A stretch of 64,000 nucleotides of DNA from Caulobacter sp. BK020 (GTDB taxonomy: Bacteria > Pseudomonadota > Alphaproteobacteria > Caulobacterales > Caulobacteraceae): contig NZ_SLZL01000002.1 of the NCBI RefSeq assembly GCF_004342605.1, forward strand, positions 62,001 through 126,000, given 5' to 3'. The translations under genes were made by a program, and so were the position numbers. The notes beneath the pieces were generated by a model. The model saw only the letters and a list, made by a program, of their open reading frames with translations, did not search any database and was not told where the DNA came from. This document shows, piece after piece, positions 1 through 8,474 of the stretch; position 1 is the first letter of the stretch, and each line of letters begins with the position of its first letter.

Positions 1-426
1 ACCGCGGTCAAGCTCAATCCGGACGAGCCCGACCTGCTGAACTATCTGGGCTATTCCTGGATCGATCGCGGCGTGCGCCTGCCCGAGGCCATCGCCATGG
101 TCCAGAAGGCCGTCGAGGCGCGGCCGCAGTCGGGGGCCATGCTCGACTCCCTGGGCTGGGGCTACTACCGCCAGGGCGACTACAAGACCGCCGTGGCCAA
201 GCTGGAGCAGGCCGTCGAGCTGGAGCCGGGCGACCCCGACGTCAACGGCCACCTCGGCGACGCCTATTGGCGGGTGGGGCGGCAGATCGAAGCCCGCTTC
301 CAGTGGCGGCGCGTGCTGAGCCTGGAGCCGGACGCCAAGCAGAAGGCCGAGGCCGAGGCCAAGCTCAAGGACGGCCTGGGCCCGAACGGTCCGGCGGCCT
401 CGACCTCGGTGGCCAAGGCGGGGTAG
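1..426 (+). CDS. TPR-repeat protein, C-terminal part (5' end outside window)
   Basis: The reading frame is open from the first base, so this is the last ~141 residues of a longer protein. It contains tandem tetratricopeptide repeats: the helix pairs show the typical spacing of LGWGYYRQGDYKTA and LGDAYWRVGRQIEA, each followed by a Pro-containing turn (LEPGDPD, LEPDAKQ). TPR arrays bind partner proteins. In alphaproteobacteria a long TPR protein of this kind often precedes ispE and is predicted to be exported, but the N-terminus needed to check that is missing. The gene ends with an Ala/Gly-rich tail, 35 bases before ispE, so the two are probably co-transcribed. The GTG at 73 is an internal codon, not a start. 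Confidence 0.85.
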   Translation, partial: TAVKLNPDEPDLLNYLGYSWIDRGVRLPEAIAMVQKAVEARPQSGAMLDSLGWGYYRQGDYKTAVAKLEQAVELEPGDPDVNGHLGDAYWRVGRQIEARFQWRRVLSLEPDAKQKAEAEAKLKDGLGPNGPAASTSVAKAG

Positions 427-461
427 GGGCCTTTCCGTTCCATTCCCTGCAAGGGTAAGCC

Positions 462-1349
462 ATGCGCCTCGACGCCTTCGCCCCGGCCAAGGTCAATCTG
501 TTCCTGCACGTCGGCGGGCCCGACGCCGGGGGCTATCATCCGATCTCCAGCCTGATGCTGTTCGCCGACGTCGGCGACCGGGTCACGCTGCAGGCGGCCG
601 ACGCGCCCAGCTTCGCGGCGACGGGCCGGTTCGGCCGCGAGATCCCGCCGGGCGACGACAATCTGGTGGTGAGGGCCGCTCAGGCCCTCCACGCGCGGCT
701 GGGCGGCCCGGTTCCGCCGTTCCGCCTGGTGCTCGACAAGGTCCTGCCGATCGCCGCCGGCCTGGGCGGGGGCTCCAGCGACGCGGGGGCGGCCCTGAGG
801 CTGTTGCGCCAGGCCCTGGCGTCGGATCTGCCCGATACCGATCTGGAGGCCGTGGCGGCGAGCCTGGGCGCGGACGGCGCGGCGTGCCTCTGGGGAGCGC
901 CGGTGATGGCCGAGGGGCGGGGCGAGCGCCTGTCGCCCGCGCCGACCCTGCCGGAGCTGCATGCGGTGCTGGTCAATCCGCTGGTCCCGTCGCCGACCGG
1001 CGCGGTCTATCGCGCCTATGACGCGGCCGTGGCGCCGGAGGGGGAGGCCCCGCCGCCGTCGCCGGACGGGCTGGCCAGCGTCGAAGAGATCTGCGCCTGG
1101 CTCGCGGGCTTCACGCGCAACGACCTGCAGGCCCCCGCCGTGGCGCTGGAGCCGCGCATCGGCCAGGTGCTGGACCTGCTGGCCGGCGAGCCGGAGACCC
1201 TGCTGGCTCGGATGTCCGGCTCCGGCGCCACCTGCTTCGCGCTCTGCGCCGGCGACATCGAGGCCGAGGGCCTGGCCGAACGGATCGAGCGGATGCGGCC
1301 CCACTGGTGGGTCAAACGCTGCCGGCTGGGCGGGCCGTTCTCGGGGTAG
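462..1349 (+). CDS. ispE: 4-diphosphocytidyl-2-C-methyl-D-erythritol kinase
   Basis: Cytoplasmic GHMP-family kinase of the non-mevalonate (MEP) isoprenoid pathway; it phosphorylates CDP-methylerythritol at the 2-hydroxyl using ATP. The 295-residue length is normal. Visible motifs are the N-terminal APAKVNLFL segment with Lys10, the glycine-rich ATP loop PIAAGLGGGSSDAG at about residues 97-110, the second catalytic region LGADGAACLWG with Asp138, and the C-terminal GHMP motif ARMSGSGAT. The ATG at 462 is preceded by an AAGGG ribosome site and starts the family at its usual point. It lies just downstream of the TPR gene. No anomalies were seen. Confidence 0.97.
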   Translation: MRLDAFAPAKVNLFLHVGGPDAGGYHPISSLMLFADVGDRVTLQAADAPSFAATGRFGREIPPGDDNLVVRAAQALHARLGGPVPPFRLVLDKVLPIAAGLGGGSSDAGAALRLLRQALASDLPDTDLEAVAASLGADGAACLWGAPVMAEGRGERLSPAPTLPELHAVLVNPLVPSPTGAVYRAYDAAVAPEGEAPPPSPDGLASVEEICAWLAGFTRNDLQAPAVALEPRIGQVLDLLAGEPETLLARMSGSGATCFALCAGDIEAEGLAERIERMRPHWWVKRCRLGGPFSG

Positions 1350-1382
1350 CTTCGAAACTGATCTCTGAGATTTGGGGGCAGG

Positions 1383-2081
1383 ATGGCCGATCCGACCGAC
1401 ATCGAGCAACTGGCGGATGATATAGCCACAGTGCGGAAGCGCACCGCTGAGCTTCACGCAAAACTGCCGCAAATTGTTGATGTGGCCGAGATTGGCGTCT
1501 GGTCGAAGGCTCCATACAAGGCGCTCGTCATCCGTGGCGCGCTCGCGTGGCGTACCGAAGAAATGGCTCGTAATGCCTGTGACGCATTGGAGCGAGAAGA
1601 CCGCGCAGTGGGGATCACGCTAGCGCGCTCGATTATCGAAAACACCGCCTTGCTCTGGCGCCTACGAAAGATGCTGGAAGGGCGGGCGATCCAAAAGCCC
1701 GACACGCTCAACGATATGCTGATGCCGATGTTGCTGGGCTTCAAAAGCGAGGCCAACTTTCCTCAGGCCGTCAACGTGCTGAGCCTGATTGATCGACTGG
1801 ACAAGGAGATCCCGGGGGTGCGGCGCGCCTATGACAGCTTCAGCGAAGCTGCTCATCCCAACTACGGAGGTGTTTCGGGACTGTACACCTACACCAACCA
1901 CAAAGAATATCGGACGGTCTTTGGCCGCGACGTGAGACCGAGCCCAATAGCGAACTCAGCAGCCCATATAACGGCGGCGTCACTCGCGCTCTTCAACCAT
2001 GCATTCAACGAGATTGAGAAGCTGATGCCGATATGGTTGGCCGAATTGAGCCCGTTAAGCGGCCCGCGCGATCCTGAATAG
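1383..2081 (+). CDS. Uncharacterised protein, possibly DUF5677-like
   Basis: A 232-residue, mostly helical, soluble protein without signal peptide or membrane segments. The central part (SIIENTALLWRL, then SEAAHPNYGGVSGLYTY near residues 155-175) resembles proteins annotated as DUF5677 or as AbiV/Swt1-like helical families; this is by eye and uncertain. Base composition differs from its neighbours: the line 1561-1620 is 58% G+C, and codons such as GCT, GTT and CAA are common. It sits alone between ispE and the convergent amtB, ahead of a bidirectional terminator. The composition and isolation suggest acquisition by transfer. No function is proposed. Confidence 0.75.
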   Translation: MADPTDIEQLADDIATVRKRTAELHAKLPQIVDVAEIGVWSKAPYKALVIRGALAWRTEEMARNACDALEREDRAVGITLARSIIENTALLWRLRKMLEGRAIQKPDTLNDMLMPMLLGFKSEANFPQAVNVLSLIDRLDKEIPGVRRAYDSFSEAAHPNYGGVSGLYTYTNHKEYRTVFGRDVRPSPIANSAAHITAASLALFNHAFNEIEKLMPIWLAELSPLSGPRDPE

Positions 2082-2116
2082 CCGGTCACACCCGGCCGGA
2101 GGTGACGGACAAAGAA

Positions 2117-2146
2117 AAGGCCCGGAAGCCGAAGCCTCCGGGCCTT
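2117..2146. terminator. Bidirectional intrinsic terminator
   Basis: A 10-bp perfect stem (2117-2126 with 2137-2146, AAGGCCCGGA/TCCGGGCCTT) is flanked by CCTTTT on the plus strand and TTTTCTTT on the minus strand. It lies between the ends of the convergent orphan gene and amtB, so it can stop transcription from both sides. Confidence 0.85.
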
Positions 2147-2171
2147 CCTTTTGGTCTTCCGAACCCCAGCC

Positions 2172-3698
2172 TTAGCTGTGGTAGGCGCGTTCGCCGTGCT
2201 CGGAGATGTCCAGGCCTTCTTCCTCGGATTCCGGCGAGGCCTTCAGGCCGATCACCAGCTTGATCACGAAGAACACGATCGCCGAGGCGATGGCCGACCA
2301 GATGATGGTCACGCCGACGGCCTTGACCTGGCTCATCACCTGGGTGGCCAGGCTGTAGACGGCCGTGTCGCAGGTCGAGATGTCGCCGTCCTTGGCGCAG
2401 CTGGCGTAGTCGACCACGCCGGCGCCGCCCCAGGCGGGGTTGACCAGCAGGCCGGTGCCGATGGCGCCGACGATGCCGCCGATGCCGTGGATGCCGAAGG
2501 CGTCCAGGCTGTCGTCGTACTTCAGCGCGTTCTTCACGACCGAGCAGAAGAAGATGCAGATCGGCGAGACCACCAGGCCCAGGATCAGCGCGCCCATCGG
2601 GCCGGCGAAACCGGCGGCGGGGGTGACGGCGACCAGGCCGGCCACGATGCCCGAAGCCAGGCCCAGGGCCGACGGCTTCTTCTTGGTGACCCACTCGACG
2701 ACGATCCAGGACAGGCCGGCGGCGGCGGTGGCGACGAAGGTGTTGATCATCGCCAGCGAGGCGTAGCCGTTGGCTTCCAGGTTGGAGCCGGCGTTGAAGC
2801 CGAACCAGCCCACCCACAGCAGGCCCGCGCCGACCAGGGTCAGGGTCAGCGAGTGCGGGGGCATCGGTTCCTTGCCGTAGCCTTGGCGCTTGCCCAGGAT
2901 CAGGGCGCCGACCAGGGCGGCGATGCCGGCGTTGATGTGCACGACGGTGCCGCCGGCGAAGTCGAGGGCGCCGAAGCTCCAGCTCAGGCCGGCCTTGATC
3001 GGGTCGGTCGGATGCAGGGCGATGGCGTCAGGACCCGGCCACCACCAGACCATGTGGGCGATCGGGTAGTAGGAGAGCAGGGGCCACAGGACGGCGAACG
3101 CCACGGCGGCCGAGAACTTGAAGCGCTCCACCAGCGAACCGACGACCAGGGCGGCGGTGATCGCGGCGAAGGTCGACTGGAAGACGATGAAGGTCAGCTC
3201 GGGGATCACCACGCCGGTCGAGAACGTCGCGACGTTGCTGGCGGGGGTGACGTCCTTCAGGAACAGCCGGCTCAGGCCGCCGACGAAGCTGTCCACGCCG
3301 CCGCCGTCGGTGAAGGCGAAGCTGTAGCCCCACAGCACCCAGGCGACGATGCCGATGATGGCGACGGTCGAGACCTGCATCATCACCGACAGCATGTTCT
3401 TGGAGCGGACCAGGCCGCCGTAGAACAGGGCCAGGCCCGGAATGATCATCAGCAGGACCAGCAGGGACGAGACCAGCATCCAGGCGTTGTCGCCCTTGTC
3501 GACCTTGTCGACGATGGTCGCCGGAGCGGGGGCGGCGGCCGGGGCCGCCGCAGGCGTCGCGGCGGGGGCGGGCGTAGCCGCGGCCGGGGCTGCGGCGGCC
3601 GGGGCCGTGTCCTGGGCGAAGGCGACGGCGCCCAGCGGGGCTCCCGCCAAGGTCGCGGCGAGCATCAGCCCGGCCAGCGGTTTGAAGTTCAATCTCAC
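2172..3698 (-). CDS. amtB: Ammonium transporter
   Basis: Inner-membrane Amt/Mep/Rh channel that takes up ammonium. The 508 residues include an N-terminal signal-like segment followed by an unusually long Ala/Pro-rich linker (about residues 29-65) before the first membrane helix (DNAWMLVSSLLVLLM). The pore signatures are present: ALFYGGLVRSKN in helix 1, and the twin-histidine regions DFAGGTVVHINAG and FGIHGIGGIVGAIGTG. The C-terminal cytoplasmic tail (SEEEGLDISEHGERAYHS) is the part that contacts GlnK in the family. The start is GTG. It follows glnK by 26 bases, the classic glnK-amtB operon, so expression is expected to rise under nitrogen limitation. Confidence 0.97.
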   Translation of the reverse strand: MRLNFKPLAGLMLAATLAGAPLGAVAFAQDTAPAAAAPAAATPAPAATPAAAPAAAPAPATIVDKVDKGDNAWMLVSSLLVLLMIIPGLALFYGGLVRSKNMLSVMMQVSTVAIIGIVAWVLWGYSFAFTDGGGVDSFVGGLSRLFLKDVTPASNVATFSTGVVIPELTFIVFQSTFAAITAALVVGSLVERFKFSAAVAFAVLWPLLSYYPIAHMVWWWPGPDAIALHPTDPIKAGLSWSFGALDFAGGTVVHINAGIAALVGALILGKRQGYGKEPMPPHSLTLTLVGAGLLWVGWFGFNAGSNLEANGYASLAMINTFVATAAAGLSWIVVEWVTKKKPSALGLASGIVAGLVAVTPAAGFAGPMGALILGLVVSPICIFFCSVVKNALKYDDSLDAFGIHGIGGIVGAIGTGLLVNPAWGGAGVVDYASCAKDGDISTCDTAVYSLATQVMSQVKAVGVTIIWSAIASAIVFFVIKLVIGLKASPESEEEGLDISEHGERAYHS

Positions 3699-3724
3699 GT
3701 TGGTATCCCCTTTTCCCCGACGGA

Positions 3725-4387
<663 letters not shown>

Positions 4388-4738
4388 ATGCCTTCCGTCT
4401 GGTTGAAAATCGCGCCCTGGTGCCTTCTGATTGCGTCGAACGTCTTCATGACCTTCGCCTGGTACGGTCATCTGAAGAATCGCGCGACGACGATGCTGGT
4501 CGCCATCTTCACCAGCTGGTTGATCGCCTTGCCCGAATACTTGCTGGCCGTGCCCGCCAACCGTCTGGGACACAATGTCTACACGACCGCCCAGCTGAAG
4601 ACTGGCCAGGAGGCGATCACCCTGGTCGTCTTCACGCTGTTCTCGGTTTTCTATCTGGGCGAGGCGATCAGCTGGAAGACCCTGGTCGGGTTCGGCTTCA
4701 TCTTCGTGGGCGTGGCGATCGTGATGTTCTTCAAGTAA
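4388..4738 (+). CDS. DMT/DUF486-family small membrane protein
   Basis: A 116-residue protein with four predicted membrane helices (about residues 5-25, 35-53, 75-93 and 97-115). It closely matches the DUF486 pattern: WYGHLK near residue 30, the conserved middle WLIALPEYLLAVPANRLGH, then AQLKTGQEAITLVVFT and FSVFYLGE. The family belongs to the drug/metabolite transporter clan, but no substrate is established. The open frame extends upstream to 4247; ATG 4388 was chosen because it gives the standard family length and begins just before the first helix. It is a single-gene unit, divergent from glnK. Confidence 0.88.
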   Translation: MPSVWLKIAPWCLLIASNVFMTFAWYGHLKNRATTMLVAIFTSWLIALPEYLLAVPANRLGHNVYTTAQLKTGQEAITLVVFTLFSVFYLGEAISWKTLVGFGFIFVGVAIVMFFK

Positions 4739-4823
4739 CGCGTTCACGACCCCGTGAGCCCCGCAACGGAATCCAAGGTCTAGACGCTGTTGTGGCTGTA
4801 TTTCCTCGATAAGGATCAGCCCC

Positions 4824-5222
4824 ATGCTTGTGCGTATCGCTACCGCCGCCGCCGCCCTGGCGCTGCTGTCCGGCGCGGCCATGGCCCAATCGACGGCCCC
4901 TCAGGCCACGCCGGAAGCCGGGGCTCCGGTGAACCCGGATCCGACCGCGGCCGCCCCGGCCGACCAGACCCTGCCCGCTGACCCCTCCGCGGCGACCCCG
5001 ACGCCGACCGACCCGACGACCTCGATGGCGGCCCCGACCGGCACGGCCGCCGACACCGCCGGCCGCGTCTCGTCGATGCCGGCCGAGCAGCAGGCGGGCC
5101 TGAAGGTCGGCGACCCCAACGTCACCTCCAACCCGCCGGTCGCCGACACCCCTGAAAACCGCAAGCTCTACGGCGCGCCGCTGTCGCACGCCGGCAAGCG
5201 CACCGCCGCCAAGGGCAACTAA
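4824..5222 (+). CDS. Small secreted Ala/Pro/Thr-rich protein
   Basis: A 132-residue protein with a clear Sec signal peptide ([22 protein letters not shown], cleavage after AMA). The mature part is low-complexity, rich in Ala, Pro, Thr and Asp, and ends with a more ordered segment ([30 protein letters not shown]). It has no recognised domain. The ATG has an AAGGA ribosome site. A strong intrinsic terminator follows, so it is probably transcribed alone. It is likely periplasmic, with unknown function. Confidence 0.8.
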   Translation: MLVRIATAAAALALLSGAAMAQSTAPQATPEAGAPVNPDPTAAAPADQTLPADPSAATPTPTDPTTSMAAPTGTAADTAGRVSSMPAEQQAGLKVGDPNVTSNPPVADTPENRKLYGAPLSHAGKRTAAKGN

Positions 5223-5282
5223 GCCGCTCCAGCGGTCCAACATCGCCACGGAGCCGCGAGGCTCCAACGCGCTTGAAGCGCC

Positions 5283-5315
5283 AGTCGGCGGGCCCTATGG
5301 TCCGCCGACTTTTTT
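5283..5315 (+). terminator. Intrinsic terminator
   Basis: A 9-bp stem, AGTCGGCGG (5283-5291) with CCGCCGACT (5302-5310), is followed directly by a run of six T. It ends the transcript of the small secreted protein, 33 bases before the glyQ start. Confidence 0.9.
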
Positions 5316-5347
5316 CTGGCCCCGATCCTGGGGATGTTCGGACCCTG

Positions 5348-6256
5348 ATGCCCAGCGCGAAACGAGACAAACCCAAGTCCTTCCAAGACCTGATCCTGAC
5401 GCTCCACGACTACTGGAGCGCCCAGGGCTGCGTGATCCTGCAGCCGCACGACGTCGAGGTGGGGGCGGGGACCCTGCACCCGGCCACGGTGCTGCGGGCG
5501 CTCGGCCCCAAGCCCTGGAACGCGGCCTATGTCCAGCCCTCGCGCCGTCCGGGCGACGGGCGCTATGGCGAGAACCCCAACCGCCTGCAGCACTATTACC
5601 AGTATCAGGTGATCCTGAAGCCGAACCCGCCGAACATGCAGGACCTGTATCTGGGGTCGCTGGAAGCCATCGGCCTGGACCTGCGCACCCACGACATCCG
5701 CTTCGTCGAGGACGACTGGGAAAACCCCACCGTCGGCGCCTGGGGGCTGGGCTGGGAGGTCTGGTGCGACGGCATGGAAGTGAGCCAGTACACCTACTTC
5801 CAGCAGGTGGGCGGCCTGGACGTCTCGCCGGTGGCCGGCGAGCTGACCTACGGCCTGGAGCGTCTGGCCATGTACGTGTTCGGCGTCGACAACGTCTACG
5901 ACCTGCCGTTCAACGATCCCGACGCGCCGCTGGGACACCTGACCTATGGCGACGTGTTCCTGGAGAACGAGCGCCAGCAGTCGGAAGCCAACTTCCACGG
6001 CTATGACGTGGCCGTGCTGAAGGGCCAGTTCGAGGACATGGAGCGCCAAGTGCCGCTGATGCTGGCCCGCTCCTACCAGGGCAAGTCCCTGGTGCTGCCC
6101 GCCTATGACATGGTCCTCAAGGCCAGCCACCTGTTCAACCTGATGAACGCCCGCGGCGCGATCGCCGTCGCCGAGCGCGCCAGCTACATCGGCCGCATCC
6201 GCGACCTTTGTAAGATGTGCGCCAGCGCCTGGGTCGAACAGCAGGAAGCCGCGTAA
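5348..6256 (+). CDS. glyQ: Glycine--tRNA ligase alpha subunit
   Basis: Catalytic subunit of the bacterial alpha2-beta2 glycyl-tRNA synthetase, which charges tRNA-Gly in the cytoplasm. The 302-residue length is normal. Family segments include [19 protein letters not shown] at the start, [29 protein letters not shown] and [19 protein letters not shown], which carry the class II active-site motifs. The upstream in-frame extension to 5273 lies over the preceding terminator, so ATG 5348 was preferred. glyS starts 8 bases after the stop, giving a two-gene operon. Confidence 0.97.
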   Translation: MPSAKRDKPKSFQDLILTLHDYWSAQGCVILQPHDVEVGAGTLHPATVLRALGPKPWNAAYVQPSRRPGDGRYGENPNRLQHYYQYQVILKPNPPNMQDLYLGSLEAIGLDLRTHDIRFVEDDWENPTVGAWGLGWEVWCDGMEVSQYTYFQQVGGLDVSPVAGELTYGLERLAMYVFGVDNVYDLPFNDPDAPLGHLTYGDVFLENERQQSEANFHGYDVAVLKGQFEDMERQVPLMLARSYQGKSLVLPAYDMVLKASHLFNLMNARGAIAVAERASYIGRIRDLCKMCASAWVEQQEAA

Positions 6257-6264
6257 GTAAAGTC

Positions 6265-8424
6265 ATGCCCCAACTGCTTCTCGAACTGTTCTCCGAAGAG
6301 ATTCCCGCCCGCATGCAGGCCGGCGCCGCCCGCGACCTGGAGCGGATGGCGCGCGAGCACCTGGCCGCCGCCGGCTTCCTGCCCGAGGCCCTGAAGACCT
6401 TCGCCGGGCCGCGCCGCCTGACCCTGGTGGTCGAGGGCCTGCCGGTCGCCCAGGCCGACCGCAAGGAAGAGCTGAAGGGCCCGCGCGTCGGCGCCCCGCC
6501 CCAGGCCCTGGAAGGCTTCCTGCGCAAGGCGGGCCTGAAAGAGGACCAGCTGGTCGAGCGCGACGGCGTCTGGATGGCCTTTATCGATAAGACCGGTCGC
6601 CCAACGACCGAAATCATCGCCGAGATGGTCGAGGCGATCATTCGCGGCTTCCCCTGGCCCAAGTCGATGACCTGGGGGACGAGCAAGCTGCGCTGGGTGC
6701 GGCCGCTCAAGCGCATCCTCTGCGTGTTCGACCGCGAGGTCGTGCCGTTCGCCGTCGAGGGCATCGAGGCCGGCGACGTCACCGAGGGTCACCGCTTCAT
6801 GCGCGTCGGCTACGGCTGGGGCGGCCAGCCGCTCAAGGCGCGCGACTTCGACGAGTACGCCAAGGGCCTGGCCGAGCATTTCGTCGTGCTGGACGTCGAG
6901 GAGCGCAAGAGCCGCATCCTGGAAGGCTGCAAGACCCTGTGCTTCGCGCGGAACCTGGAGCTGGTCGAGGACCTGGGCCTGCTGGAAGAAGTCGCCGGCC
7001 TGGCCGAATGGCCGACCCCGGTGCTGGGCGACATGGACCCCGCGTTCCTGGACCTGCCGGGCGAGGTGATCCGCACCTCGATGCGCACCCACCAGAAGTA
7101 TTTCGCGGTCCGCGACCCCGCGACGGGCGGCCTGGCCCCGCACTTCATCACCATCGCCAATGTGCAGTCGGCCGATGGCGGGGCGGTGATCGCCCAGGGC
7201 AACGCCAAGGTGCTGTCCTCGCGCCTGTCGGACGCCCGGTTCTTCTGGGACGAGGACGTCAAGGTCGGGTTCGAGCCGTGGCTGGACAAGCTGAACGGCG
7301 TGACCTTCCACGCCAAGCTGGGGACGATGGCGCAGCGGGTCGAGCGCATCATCGCCCTGGCCGGCGAGATCGCGCCCCTGGTCGGCGCTGATCCCGAGAA
7401 GGCCAAGGAAGCCGCGCGGCTGGCCAAGGCGGACCTCGCCTCGCAGATGGTCGGCGAGTTCCCCGAACTGCAGGGCCTGATGGGCGGCTACTACGCCCGC
7501 GCCGCCGGGATGGATCCCGAGATCGCCGACGCCATCCGCGACCACTACAAGCCGCAGGGCCCGTCCGACGCCGTCCCGACCGCGCCGCTGAGCGTGGTGG
7601 TGGCGCTGGCGGACAAGCTGGATACGCTGGTGGGCTTCTTCGCGATCGGCGAGAAGCCGACGGGATCGAAGGATCCCTATGCGCTGCGTCGCGCGGCGCT
7701 GGGGGTTGTGCGCATCTTGCTCGAAAAGGGCGTCCGCTTCGACCGTAAGGTCGAAGACGCCAGCGGTGGTGTTTGGTTTGAAAGCTTTGATTTGCTCACC
7801 GGGCGGACGCTGGCGCGCCTCAAGGGCAAGCCGAGCGAAGATGGAAAGGCGTTCCCGGAAGAAGTGGCCGATCGCGCCGCGCTGCTAGCGGGAGGCGCGC
7901 AACTTGGCCTGGGGGCATTCATCAATGATCGCCTGAAGGTTATCCTAAAGGAACAGGGTTTCCGTCACGACATCATCGATGCGGTCCTTGGCGATTGGGG
8001 CGGCGCGGAACTGAGTGTGAATGTCGCCCGGGTCGAGGCGCTGGACGGGTTCCTCAAGACCGACGACGGCAAGAACCTGCTGGCCGGCTACAAGCGCGCC
8101 TCCAACATCCTCAAGGCCGAGGAGAAGAAGGGCTGGAAGGGCGAGGGCGAGCGCGTCCTGCTCGACGACGCCTCCGCGCCGGAAGTGCAGCTGCACGACG
8201 CCCTGCGGCTGGTCGAGCCGGCCCTGAAGACTGCGCTGGAGGCCGAGGACTTCACCGCCGCCATGCGCGAGCTGGCCGGCCTGCGCGGCCCGGTCGACGC
8301 CTTCCTGGACGGGGTGTTCGTCAATTCGGACGTGCCCGCCGAACGCGACAACCGCCTCAAGACCCTGGCCGCCGTCCGCGACGCCATGGGCCGGGTGGCG
8401 GATTTCTCTCTGATCGGCGGGTAG
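6265..8424 (+). CDS. glyS: Glycine--tRNA ligase beta subunit
   Basis: Beta subunit of glycyl-tRNA synthetase (719 residues), needed for tRNA binding together with GlyQ. It begins MPQLLLELFSEEIPARMQ, the family N-terminus; the longer open frame overlaps glyQ. Typical segments are FAGPRRLTLVV, FPWPKSMTW, MRTHQKYFAV and DPYALRRAALGV, with an anticodon-binding region at the C-terminus ending in MGRVADFSLI. Odd feature: from about base 7690 to 8020 the codon use changes (many GTT, TTT, GGT, GAT and TTG). The protein there carries an extra segment of about 55 residues between LLEKGVRFDRK and INDRLKVILKEQG. The reading frame is intact, so the enzyme is probably functional. Confidence 0.96.
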   Translation: MPQLLLELFSEEIPARMQAGAARDLERMAREHLAAAGFLPEALKTFAGPRRLTLVVEGLPVAQADRKEELKGPRVGAPPQALEGFLRKAGLKEDQLVERDGVWMAFIDKTGRPTTEIIAEMVEAIIRGFPWPKSMTWGTSKLRWVRPLKRILCVFDREVVPFAVEGIEAGDVTEGHRFMRVGYGWGGQPLKARDFDEYAKGLAEHFVVLDVEERKSRILEGCKTLCFARNLELVEDLGLLEEVAGLAEWPTPVLGDMDPAFLDLPGEVIRTSMRTHQKYFAVRDPATGGLAPHFITIANVQSADGGAVIAQGNAKVLSSRLSDARFFWDEDVKVGFEPWLDKLNGVTFHAKLGTMAQRVERIIALAGEIAPLVGADPEKAKEAARLAKADLASQMVGEFPELQGLMGGYYARAAGMDPEIADAIRDHYKPQGPSDAVPTAPLSVVVALADKLDTLVGFFAIGEKPTGSKDPYALRRAALGVVRILLEKGVRFDRKVEDASGGVWFESFDLLTGRTLARLKGKPSEDGKAFPEEVADRAALLAGGAQLGLGAFINDRLKVILKEQGFRHDIIDAVLGDWGGAELSVNVARVEALDGFLKTDDGKNLLAGYKRASNILKAEEKKGWKGEGERVLLDDASAPEVQLHDALRLVEPALKTALEAEDFTAAMRELAGLRGPVDAFLDGVFVNSDVPAERDNRLKTLAAVRDAMGRVADFSLIGG

Positions 8425-8442
8425 CGGGCTCAGGGCGCTGTT

Positions 8443-8468
8443 GGGGACAGGCGCATGCGCCTGTCCCC
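8443..8468. repeat. Perfect 26-bp palindrome between convergent genes
   Basis: GGGGACAGGCGCA is followed immediately by its exact reverse complement. It lies between the ends of glyS and the convergent histidine kinase gene, so it could act as a bidirectional terminator, although no T-run follows on either side. The GGGGACAGG...CCTGTCCCC form also looks like a dispersed palindromic repeat unit. Confidence 0.7.
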
Positions 8469-8474
8469 ATCCGT

